Below, in pieces: positions 17,254 through 22,753 of a stretch of 25,483 bases of DNA. The stretch covers positions 1 to 25,483 of IMG/VR virus record IMGVR_UViG_3300021959_000347. One strand, given 5' to 3'. Under the pieces are notes generated by a model. It was given only the letters and a program-made list of their open reading frames with translations. It had not been told where the DNA came from and made no database searches. Within the stretch, counting starts at the first letter, position 1; each line of letters begins with the position of its first letter. The stretch comes from a virus. The translations under genes and the position numbers were made by a program.

Positions 17254-17484
17254 GTGGTCGATGTTTTCTTACTGCTGGTTTATCTGGGAACAGGCGACGC
17301 AAGGCGGTTAGAGTCAGGCGATATGTACTGGTGGGATCTTAAAACGTGTAACTGGTATGCGTCACAAATCACAAAACGATATGGGAACTATGAACACACA
17401 CAATACATCGATCCGCGTGACAGGGTTACATCATACTGTGTACCGCGCCGGGTCAATACTGACGATGTCAAAATTTATGAGTGA
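17254..17484 (+). CDS. Small protein with hydrophobic N-terminus, unknown
   Basis: A 76-aa ORF with a GTG start 3 nt after, and in the same frame as, the preceding gene's stop. The N-terminus VDVFLLLVYLGTG looks like a short signal or anchor. The rest contains two cysteines and aromatic residues (MYWWDLKTCNWYASQI; later SYCVPRRV), which might form a disulphide in the periplasm. Ribosome-binding sequence is weak, so translation may depend on coupling. No family recognised. Confidence 0.5.
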   Translation: MVDVFLLLVYLGTGDARRLESGDMYWWDLKTCNWYASQITKRYGNYEHTQYIDPRDRVTSYCVPRRVNTDDVKIYE

Positions 17485-17486
17485 CG

Positions 17487-17897
17487 ATGTCCACCACAAC
17501 CGGCCTGATTGGTGAGCATCTAACAATAGCTGTACTGCTAGAGCAGGACGGCTGGTCGGCGGCTCATACGCCAATGGATAGTGTGGACGTGGTCGCTTGG
17601 AAAGACGGCGTCTTTATGCGTGTACAAGTAAAGACGGCCACGTTAAGATCGCAAGGGGATGGCAGGACACCAGGCTACCATTTCCAACTTGGGTCTGGCG
17701 GGGGTAGGAAATTAATAAAGAGAGGCACATATGATATCCTTGCTTGTTGTGCGGCCACCGATAGAGCCGTGTGGTTTCAGGCGCAGTGTTGCGTCAACCA
17801 GTTGTCAATGCGGAAAAGCAGAGGGTTCTTTGCTAACCCAAATTTGGAATCTGATAGCTGGCAACGCGCCGTGTCAATCGTGATGGAAGGTAGATAG
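17487..17897 (+). CDS. PD-(D/E)XK-like nuclease
   Basis: A 136-aa protein from the ATG at 17487 (a GTG at 17481 is an alternative). The order of elements fits the PD-(D/E)XK fold: an N-terminal helix with a glutamate (GLIGEHLTIAVLLEQDGW), then SVDVVAW giving the metal-binding aspartate, then MRVQVKTA, where Q-V-K replaces the usual E-x-K as in several resolvase-type members. It resembles the small group I-intron/PDDEXK_5 type nucleases. It lies between small lysis-region genes and the endolysin, an odd place for a DNA enzyme. Role in DNA processing is inferred. Confidence 0.65.
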   Translation: MSTTTGLIGEHLTIAVLLEQDGWSAAHTPMDSVDVVAWKDGVFMRVQVKTATLRSQGDGRTPGYHFQLGSGGGRKLIKRGTYDILACCAATDRAVWFQAQCCVNQLSMRKSRGFFANPNLESDSWQRAVSIVMEGR

Positions 17898-17898
17898 A

Positions 17899-18270
17899 AT
17901 GGATTGGACTAAGTACCCAAATTTTAGCGAGTCTGAACTGCGATGCAGTGAGACAGGTGAGTGCCGAATGCAGGCCAATTTTATGCAAAAACTACAGGCA
18001 TTGCGTGACGCGTATGGCAAGCCGATGGCTATCACCAGCGGCTACAGATCGCCGCAACACAGTGTCGAGGCCAGCAAGTCTGCACCCGGCACACACACAA
18101 GAGGTCTGGCTGTTGACGTAGCAGTGTCAGGTCAGGACTGCTACGACCTGATGAAGCTGGCAATGGAACACGGTTTCACCGGGATAGGCGTAGCACAGCG
18201 GGGGTCTGGTAGGTTCCTGCACATCGACACTTACAAGGGTAGCCCCCGCCCAAACGTATGGAGTTATTAA
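17899..18270 (+). CDS. Peptidase M15 family endolysin
   Basis: A 123-aa zinc peptidase expected to cleave peptide bridges in peptidoglycan at lysis. The M15 signature is complete: SGYRSPQHS (residues 47-55), then GTHTRGLAVDV with ligands His66 and Asp73, then FLHID with ligand His108. No signal peptide is seen, so it would need a holin to reach the wall. Length is typical of the M15_3 phage group. It starts one base after the nuclease stop and is followed after one base by the holin gene. Confidence 0.88.
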   Translation: MDWTKYPNFSESELRCSETGECRMQANFMQKLQALRDAYGKPMAITSGYRSPQHSVEASKSAPGTHTRGLAVDVAVSGQDCYDLMKLAMEHGFTGIGVAQRGSGRFLHIDTYKGSPRPNVWSY

Positions 18271-18271
18271 T

Positions 18272-18631
18272 ATGCTTGCTATACTTGGTAAAATACTAGG
18301 ATCAGGTGACGTGATTAAACAGGGCATGAGCCTGATCGATGACATGCACACAAGTACCGAAGAAGAGGTTGCCGCAAAGTCTAAGGCCAAGACAGATCTG
18401 CTGTCAGCCTACCAGCCGTTCAAGCTGGCACAGCGATACCTTGCCCTGATGTTTGCTTTTACTTTCCTGCTTTGCTTCGCCATCACGCTAGGCATGACAC
18501 TGGCAGGCAAGGGCGACATCGACGGCGTCAAAGCTATCTTGGGTGATTTCTGGATAGGCGAGATAATGCTTATCATCGTTGGCTTTTATTTTGGTGGCGG
18601 TTTGGCTGAGAGTGTTAAGGCCAAGAAATAA
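18272..18631 (+). CDS. Holin, GTA-type 3TM family
   Basis: A 119-aa membrane protein after the endolysin. The sequence AYQPFKLAQRYLALMFAFTF and its following hydrophobic stretch, plus a second helix (IGEIMLIIVGFYFGGGLAES), match the holin family of gene transfer agents and alphaproteobacterial phages. An N-terminal amphipathic segment (residues 1-25) may be the third helix. Its expected role is to open the inner membrane and release the M15 peptidase. It is the last + strand gene before the convergent junction. Confidence 0.8.
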   Translation: MLAILGKILGSGDVIKQGMSLIDDMHTSTEEEVAAKSKAKTDLLSAYQPFKLAQRYLALMFAFTFLLCFAITLGMTLAGKGDIDGVKAILGDFWIGEIMLIIVGFYFGGGLAESVKAKK

Positions 18632-18658
18632 AAAAGACCCCCGACCGAAGCCGGGGGC
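18632..18658 (-). terminator. Strong terminator of the minus-strand operon
   Basis: Read on the minus strand, CCCCCG (18657-18652), an 8-nt loop, CGGGGG (18643-18638) and then TCTTTTTT form a textbook intrinsic terminator. It stands 28 nt past the stop of the LexA-like gene. On the plus strand the hairpin has no T-run behind it, so it mainly ends leftward transcription, though the stem may also slow read-through from the holin gene. Confidence 0.85.
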
Positions 18659-18685
18659 AAGTTAAGGGAGAAGTCATGAAAGTCG

Positions 18686-18892
18686 CTACTGCAACGGCAT
18701 TAATACTATCGACCTATTGTTCTGGCGTCTAGCAAAACCTAGATCAATTAACTTATTTATTAGAACCTGTGTAGCAGTTTGCGACTTGCCCATAAATCTG
18801 GCTAATTCGCGTGTGGACGGCGTGTAGCCCTTTTCCTGCTGGAATGTGTGCAGGGTATCATAAACCCGCCTCTGTGCCTCTGTAATCGCCAT
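18686..18892 (-). CDS. LexA-like winged-helix DNA-binding protein
   Basis: A 68-aa protein made only of a LexA-type winged helix-turn-helix. ITEAQRRVYDTLHTFQQEKG aligns with LexA helix 1, YTPSTRELARFMGKSQTATQ with the HTH, and LGFARRQNNRSIVLM with the wing. The LexA dimerisation and self-cleavage domain is absent, so RecA-driven cleavage is not possible. It might act as a small repressor of phage or host genes. Its start overlaps the exonuclease stop by one base, and the operon terminator follows. Confidence 0.8.
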   Translation of the reverse strand: MAITEAQRRVYDTLHTFQQEKGYTPSTRELARFMGKSQTATQVLINKLIDLGFARRQNNRSIVLMPLQ

Positions 18893-19818
18893 TAATCCAT
18901 ATCCTTTATTGTTAGAGTCTTAGATCTGATCGTGCGTTCGGCCTTTGCCGGGGTGACCTTTTCAGGTTGAGCCTTGTATGTGCGCATCGGCCATTTAATA
19001 TGGAACCGCGTGTTCCCAACCATACCTACGGCGCGTTCATGCGATCCCATAATTTCCATCAAGCCTGTTGTCATCTCTGAGATGTCTTCTTCAGCCATAG
19101 CCTTTTGCTTTTTGGCGTGAACAAGCTGTTCAAGCATGACAGTCGCATCGACATCTTCAGTCAGATCTATTTCATGTGCGCCATCATCAACCCGGCTGTA
19201 TGCTGTTGCCGCATCTTCAGGCGACAGGGCAGGATACCAGTCAATGTTCTTGCGCCGATCTTCAAAGTCCTGCACAGCCTGCACGATCCGGCCTTGGATG
19301 GCATCGTCAGCCGCGTATAGGAATATGCGCAGTTCTATTGGCGAGGTGTAAAGCACAGCAACGGCACCCCAATTGGCATCAGGCCGGCACATCATCTGGC
19401 CTTGCAGTTGCCAAGGCGCACCCCGGTGCGGTGCTGGCCGAGTTTCTGGCGGTGCGCTGGTGAACTTTGCCTCGATGATGCCAAGCCCTGTCAGATCCAC
19501 CATATCGCTACCCTGCGGCGTGTAAATGCCAATGGCTGGGTCAGCCGCCCAGCGGCGACTGCCTACAGCCGTAGCATCAAGCGACGCGGCCAGTGGCAAC
19601 GTGGCGTGTTGAAAGGCATGATCAAAGTCTAGCTGTAGGTCTTCGCAACCAAGGCGCTTAGCCGCCTCAGTCAAGATTATGTTTTCGGTTAGGTCACCAA
19701 ACAGCATAGCGTCATTTTGCGCTAGCCTGTCTGGCTCTTTACCGCCATCGATAGCTATAAACTCAGCCAGCAAATCGTTTCGGGTAGCCCAAGGTGATGC
19801 GTTCATCAGCGTTGGCAA
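18892..19818 (-). CDS. YqaJ-type exonuclease / recombinase
   Basis: A 308-aa protein (from TTG at 19818) with the YqaJ nuclease layout: a helix with LFGDLTENIILTEAAKRLG, then ATLPLAASLDAT with the metal-binding Asp, GIIEAKF (the E-x-K core), and PWQLQGQMMCRPDANWGAVA with the catalytic-region glutamine. Such enzymes resect duplex DNA for single-strand annealing recombination. The frame is open upstream of TTG and the upstream residues (LSASRLPTLMNASPWATRND) fit the conserved family N-terminus, so the real start is probably upstream. No ATG, GTG or TTG exists there; ATA at 19866 is the best candidate. Confidence 0.78.
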   Translation of the reverse strand: MPTLMNASPWATRNDLLAEFIAIDGGKEPDRLAQNDAMLFGDLTENIILTEAAKRLGCEDLQLDFDHAFQHATLPLAASLDATAVGSRRWAADPAIGIYTPQGSDMVDLTGLGIIEAKFTSAPPETRPAPHRGAPWQLQGQMMCRPDANWGAVAVLYTSPIELRIFLYAADDAIQGRIVQAVQDFEDRRKNIDWYPALSPEDAATAYSRVDDGAHEIDLTEDVDATVMLEQLVHAKKQKAMAEEDISEMTTGLMEIMGSHERAVGMVGNTRFHIKWPMRTYKAQPEKVTPAKAERTIRSKTLTIKDMD

Positions 19819-19862
19819 GCGACTTGCTGATAGCTGATCATTACGAGTTAACTTTCCGACCC

Positions 19863-20192
19863 TTATTTTGTTCCCTTCAAGTTTTCACATTTAGTTTTCC
19901 AGATGCTTGCCTTACGTTCAGCACTTTTTAGCTGTTCGCGCAGGGCAAGTATTGTCTGCCGTTCATGCGCCACTTGTTCGTGGCAAGCGTTGGCATCTTT
20001 TCTAGCCCTGTTAATCCAATCTATTGCCTCAGATGCTCTAGCCCTATGATATTCAATAGCTTCTTTGGCTTCAGCAAGCATAACCCGCATCACAGAACAA
20101 CAGATAGAAAAACGCATCATCCTATGTTTTGTGTTATAGACAATCGCACGATCAAACTCATGCAAAATATCTTCATATTTTTTGTAGTCCAT
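19863..20192 (-). CDS. Coiled-coil protein, unknown
   Basis: A 109-aa protein, mostly helical, with a basic C-terminal coiled coil (HERQTILALREQLKSAERKA). The middle carries two adjacent cysteines (SICCSV) and helical EAKEAIEYHRARA. No family recognised. An AAAGGAAC Shine-Dalgarno lies upstream and its ATG overlaps the preceding stop (TAATG). Its last three codons and stop lie in the sequence GGAACAAAATAA, which is repeated at the end of the preceding gene. Position next to the exonuclease suggests a recombination or replication accessory, but nothing in the protein shows it. Confidence 0.6.
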   Translation of the reverse strand: MDYKKYEDILHEFDRAIVYNTKHRMMRFSICCSVMRVMLAEAKEAIEYHRARASEAIDWINRARKDANACHEQVAHERQTILALREQLKSAERKASIWKTKCENLKGTK

Positions 20193-20365
20193 TATTTTGT
20201 TCCTTTTACAGTTTGATTTAGAATTTCAGTGTAAGCATTAACCAGTGTTTTTATTTTCGCAGACTCGATGTCACTATCTGGCTGTTCGTAAATGTAATCC
20301 ATCAGCGCGTCGATTGCGGCGTGAGCCTGACCCTTGGTCAGTTTGATTGTGACTGTGTCTGACAT
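20192..20365 (-). CDS. 57-aa hypothetical protein
   Basis: A short ORF between the HNH gene and the coiled-coil gene, easily missed. It starts at an ATG with AAAGGGAAA 4-5 nt upstream, overlaps the HNH gene's end by 28 nt, and stops in TAATG shared with the next start. The product begins MSDTVTIKLTKGQAHAAIDA and continues as an acidic helical protein ending VKGTK. No family recognised. Signals at both ends and codon continuity make it likely to be real. Confidence 0.6.
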   Translation of the reverse strand: MSDTVTIKLTKGQAHAAIDALMDYIYEQPDSDIESAKIKTLVNAYTEILNQTVKGTK

Positions 20366-20676
20366 TCGGTTTCCCTTTCTGCTAAAAAATCTTTGTTATC
20401 GTGCGTTTTTCTTTTGTGACAGCTCGCGCACAAAAGTTGAAACAATTTGTTTGGGTCGTCCCCAGCCTTAATCATTCGGTTGATTTGGTTGGTATTTTGC
20501 TGGCCGTTAATTTTGACCAAATTGTTTGATCGCCATTTAATTGCGTCGATATGGTCAAACTCAAGTACAACGTAGTCATTTTCGCCACAAGAAACGCATG
20601 ACCCACCCAGATGATCGATGGCCTGGCGCCTTAATTTCATTCTGGATTTACGCTGGGTATTTGGATTGTGTACCAT
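20338..20676 (-). CDS. HNH endonuclease
   Basis: A 112-aa protein from the ATG at 20676 (an upstream GTG at 20712 is less likely, because the ATG overlaps the preceding stop as TGATG). It has the HNH layout with two zinc-binding Cys pairs: CVSCG, then VVLEFDHID (the catalytic DH), then LLCASCHKRKTH with the final histidine. The N-terminus is basic (KSRMKLRRQ). In phages such proteins are either packaging nucleases or homing endonucleases. Here, embedded in a small-gene early operon away from the terminase, a free-standing homing-type or DNA-processing role is more likely. Confidence 0.82.
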   Translation of the reverse strand: MVHNPNTQRKSRMKLRRQAIDHLGGSCVSCGENDYVVLEFDHIDAIKWRSNNLVKINGQQNTNQINRMIKAGDDPNKLFQLLCASCHKRKTHDNKDFLAERETECQTQSQSN

Positions 20677-20822
20677 CAGCTTGCCCCCCAGATCGACATC
20701 AGATACCACCACGTATAACTGCGTGACGACTCAATGCCGAAGATCCAAGCCCAGTCAAACCAGCCCATCATAAACACTGTTATAATGAACCAACCTATTA
20801 TGTTACCTACGATTGATGTCAT
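20676..20822 (-). CDS. 48-aa membrane protein
   Basis: A small protein from the ATG at 20822, chosen because GGGAG stands 9 nt upstream. Longer in-frame starts (20882) would overlap the preceding gene by 80 nt. One hydrophobic helix (IGWFIITVFMMGWFDWAWIF) is unusually rich in Trp and Phe. A polar C-terminus has more tryptophans (SYTWWYLMSIWGAS). Early phage membrane proteins of this size often modify the host envelope or block superinfection, but here that is only a possibility. Confidence 0.5.
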   Translation of the reverse strand: MTSIVGNIIGWFIITVFMMGWFDWAWIFGIESSRSYTWWYLMSIWGAS

Positions 20823-21093
20823 GTTTTTTTCTCCCATTTGCGTAATTGTTTTTTTTAGGTAATGGCTCAGCGTACCAGCCATTCATTTTAAGGCGCGTTT
20901 CTGAGACGACGATTACACCGCCCACCCATAGTTCTCCATCATATATGCGGATCTTAGGCATCCAAGGCCTCTTGTGAATCTTGTACGCGGCATCAAGTGC
21001 GTCGAATTTGTCCAAGTATGGACGGCTGACACTTTCGCCGCGCGGCGTGAAGGCATGTTGTACGACATACCATAATGGTTTTTGTTCAGGCAT
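20803..21093 (-). CDS. Hypothetical protein, 96 aa
   Basis: A 96-aa basic protein beginning MPEQKPLWYVVQHAF, with alternating strand-like segments (PKIRIYDGELWVGGVIVVSE) and a Lys/Arg/Asn-rich end. GGGGA precedes the ATG. It lies 8 nt after the recombinase stop and overlaps the next small membrane gene by 20 nt. No family recognised. Confidence 0.6.
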   Translation of the reverse strand: MPEQKPLWYVVQHAFTPRGESVSRPYLDKFDALDAAYKIHKRPWMPKIRIYDGELWVGGVIVVSETRLKMNGWYAEPLPKKNNYANGRKKHDINRR

Positions 21094-21101
21094 TTTGTCC
21101 C

Positions 21102-21734
21102 CTATGCGTTGATGATGTTGCTGACGCTAGCGGCGTACCATTTGCCACCAAGCGCCGTTGGAATGCCAGCATCGTTTAGCTTTCCAGCGATAGCCCGGAG
21201 TGACGCACCAGCGTCACGCAGGGCAGAGATGATAGGCATAGCCTGCTTGGCTACAGCCTGTTGTTTTTCGCGCCGAGCGGCACCTGATGCCAGACCACCA
21301 GCGCGTGGGTTAGGACAGCCGAGCTTGATGCCCCGCGCCTTGGCGGCGGCAAGGGCGTCTTTGGTGCGCTTGCTGATCTCTTCGCGCTCATGCTGTGCGA
21401 CAACGGCGCGAACACCGAACTCTAACGTGCCAGCGTTGGGCATGTCGGCGGCGACGATATCAACGCCAGCCTTGCGCAGTGCCAGCAAAAAGGCGGCGTC
21501 GCGTGACAGGCGATCGATTTTTGCAATCAGGATAGATGCGCCAGTATCGCGGCACATAGCCAATGCGGCATCAAGTTGTGGCCGGGCATCAACCTTGCCT
21601 GACTCAACCTCAGTGAAGCTGTGCAGTATGTTGTCAGCGTATGGCTGAACCAGCGCCTGCTGGGCTTCAAGGCCAAGACCTGACTGGCCTTGGCGCTTGG
21701 TTGATACACGATAGTAAGCAATGTACTGGGTCAT
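21102..21734 (-). CDS. Serine recombinase (resolvase/invertase family)
   Basis: A 210-aa site-specific recombinase. The N-terminal catalytic domain starts YIAYYRVSTKRQGQSGLGLE with nucleophile Ser11. SGKVDARPQLDAALA and ILIAKIDRLSRDAAFLLAL carry the conserved Arg/Asp region. A linker helix with QHEREEISKRTKDALAAAKA and a C-terminal helix-turn-helix (AGASLRAIAGKLNDAGIPTA) bind DNA. The size fits resolvases and invertases, not large serine integrases. It could resolve multimers, invert a segment or integrate the phage. I saw no matching inverted crossover sites nearby. A GGGAG site precedes the ATG. Confidence 0.88.
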   Translation of the reverse strand: MTQYIAYYRVSTKRQGQSGLGLEAQQALVQPYADNILHSFTEVESGKVDARPQLDAALAMCRDTGASILIAKIDRLSRDAAFLLALRKAGVDIVAADMPNAGTLEFGVRAVVAQHEREEISKRTKDALAAAKARGIKLGCPNPRAGGLASGAARREKQQAVAKQAMPIISALRDAGASLRAIAGKLNDAGIPTALGGKWYAASVSNIINA

Positions 21735-21751
21735 TTTATTCTCCCTTTCTG

Positions 21752-21774
21752 GGCGGGGCTGTTAAGCCGCCGCC
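21752..21774 (-). repeat. Stem-loop at end of first gene of minus operon
   Basis: GGCGGGGCT and AGCC(G)CCGCC form a 9-bp stem with one bulged base and a 4-nt loop, overlapping the stop of the 87-aa gene and just upstream of the recombinase Shine-Dalgarno. No T-run follows in the leftward direction. It may lower expression of the recombinase relative to the first gene. Confidence 0.4.
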
Positions 21775-22025
21775 TTATATGAATGTAAAAAATCGTATTG
21801 CTCGCGGCAAACCTTAGAAGGGTCTAACCCCAAATCTTCGCAAGTTAAAATTGCCATCTTAGCGTAACCCCTTGCGAGATCAAATGCCTCTGAGCAAGCC
21901 TTGTGGCTGTAACTTCTTGATGGCTTGTTGCACTCATTAATATAAATGTTGTTATGGGCAGTAAACGCTGATGTAAAAAAAACTATGTCTGCAACACTTG
22001 CTTCGACTTGCTTGATGATTGTCAT
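21762..22025 (-). CDS. Hypothetical protein, 87 aa
   Basis: First gene of the leftward operon, 87 aa, with GGGGA before its ATG. The product begins MTIIKQVEASVADIVFFTSA and contains KACSEAFDLARGYAKMAIL and two further cysteines (LTCEDLGLDPSKVC). It is probably an alpha-helical soluble protein. First position behind the divergent promoter suggests early expression. No family recognised. Confidence 0.6.
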   Translation of the reverse strand: MTIIKQVEASVADIVFFTSAFTAHNNIYINECNKPSRSYSHKACSEAFDLARGYAKMAILTCEDLGLDPSKVCREQYDFLHSYKAAA

Positions 22026-22125
22026 TCTATTTTCCCCTTTGTTAAAATAAACTCATATGAACTATATACACACTATACCAGTGTGGTACAAGGGTGGTTG
22101 TCTACTTTTATTGGAAAAAAACACT
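22026..22125. promoter_or_regulatory. Divergent promoter and operator region
   Basis: This 100-nt gap separates the leftward operon from the rightward replication genes. On the + strand TTGTTA (22039-22044), an 18-nt spacer and TATATA (22063-22068) form a possible promoter. On the - strand TATAGT-like -10 sequences occur, with poor -35s. A palindrome CACACT-5-AGTGTG (22069-22085) overlaps the promoter elements and is a good operator candidate, perhaps for the ribbon-helix-helix protein encoded next to it. Confidence 0.5.
22069..22085. repeat. Inverted repeat, candidate operator
   Basis: Perfect 6-bp arms CACACT and AGTGTG flank the 5-nt spacer ATACC. It is the most obvious palindrome in the divergent region. 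It lies where RNA polymerase would bind for either direction. Confidence 0.5.
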
Positions 22126-22326
22126 ATGGCCACCACAAAACAGGTACATTTACGTTTAAGATCAAACGTTTACGACATGCTAAAGTTTGCAGTAAATAAT
22201 TCTGCACACCGCAGTATGTCAGCGTACATCGACGAAATCCTAGAGCAAGAGTTAACGCGGCGCGTTAATAGTCACAGTGATAGAGCCGCAGAGACTATGC
22301 GGTCGCTGGTTAATCGCGATGGGTAA
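22126..22326 (+). CDS. Ribbon-helix-helix (Arc/CopG-like) regulator
   Basis: A 66-aa protein from the ATG at 22126, chosen over an upstream ATG at 22057 because the latter would put the promoter and operator inside the gene. TTKQVHLRLRSNVYDMLKFA supplies the DNA-contacting strand and helix 1, and HRSMSAYIDEILEQEL the second helix, the usual two-helix layout. The C-terminus is a short charged helix. It probably binds as a dimer of dimers to the adjacent palindrome and controls both operons. GGA at 22113-22115 is the likely ribosome site. Confidence 0.7.
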   Translation: MATTKQVHLRLRSNVYDMLKFAVNNSAHRSMSAYIDEILEQELTRRVNSHSDRAAETMRSLVNRDG

Positions 22327-22753
22327 GATCAACAGCAGGTCTAAAGGTGTGCGCGGTGAGATGGAAATAAGAGACATTTACCAGCAAAACCTTGGCCTGA
22401 CATTTAAGCGCGACATAGAACAGTACCGCGCTGGAGACCACGGCGATCTGATCTGCACAGATATGGATTTTCCCTTTGTAACCGAGGTCAAACTGTACGC
22501 GGCTGGATATGGTGCGCGTCCTGACTGGTGGGATCAGGTGTGCAAGGCGGCACAGTCGGCAGGCAAACTGCCGCTACTGGCCTACAGGTTTGACAGGCAA
22601 CAATGGCGCTGGCGCTTTCCGCTTGAAGCAATCGCCAGTCTGCGTGACTACATACCAGCGCCCGGCGACGTGCGATACGACTGGCGCTACGCATCAGAGT
22701 GCGACACAGACACAGCTATGATGATTATCAGGGAAATAATAAGTGATGATTAA
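22319..22753 (+). CDS. Holliday-junction-resolvase-like PD-(D/E)XK nuclease
   Basis: A 144-aa protein from the ATG at 22319 (GTG at 22277 is an alternative), overlapping the regulator gene by 8 nt. GKINSRSKGVRGEMEIRDIY carries the N-terminal basic patch and catalytic Glu. GDHGDLIC gives the Asp and VTEVKLY the E-x-K core, in the spacing of Hjc-type resolvases. A C-terminal half with Trp/Arg-rich strands follows (FDRQQWRWRFPLEAI). Likely job: cutting branched DNA produced in phage recombination or replication, before packaging. It could also be another nuclease of the same fold. Confidence 0.75.
   Translation: MGKINSRSKGVRGEMEIRDIYQQNLGLTFKRDIEQYRAGDHGDLICTDMDFPFVTEVKLYAAGYGARPDWWDQVCKAAQSAGKLPLLAYRFDRQQWRWRFPLEAIASLRDYIPAPGDVRYDWRYASECDTDTAMMIIREIISDD

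Noticed and set aside
20677-20712. GTG start at 20712 for the HNH endonuclease
   Set aside because: ATG 20676 overlaps the preceding stop as TGATG, the pattern used throughout this operon, and the residues before it are not part of the HNH domain.
21082-21648. 188-codon plus-strand ORF opposite the serine recombinase
   Set aside because: It is antisense to a clear recombinase. Its Ala/Arg/Ser-rich composition mirrors the Ala-rich recombinase codons, and no protein motif is visible.
22057-22125. Longer start for the ribbon-helix-helix protein at 22057
   Set aside because: The extra residues lie across the palindrome and promoter elements and do not resemble the family; the ATG at 22126 begins exactly at the conserved domain.
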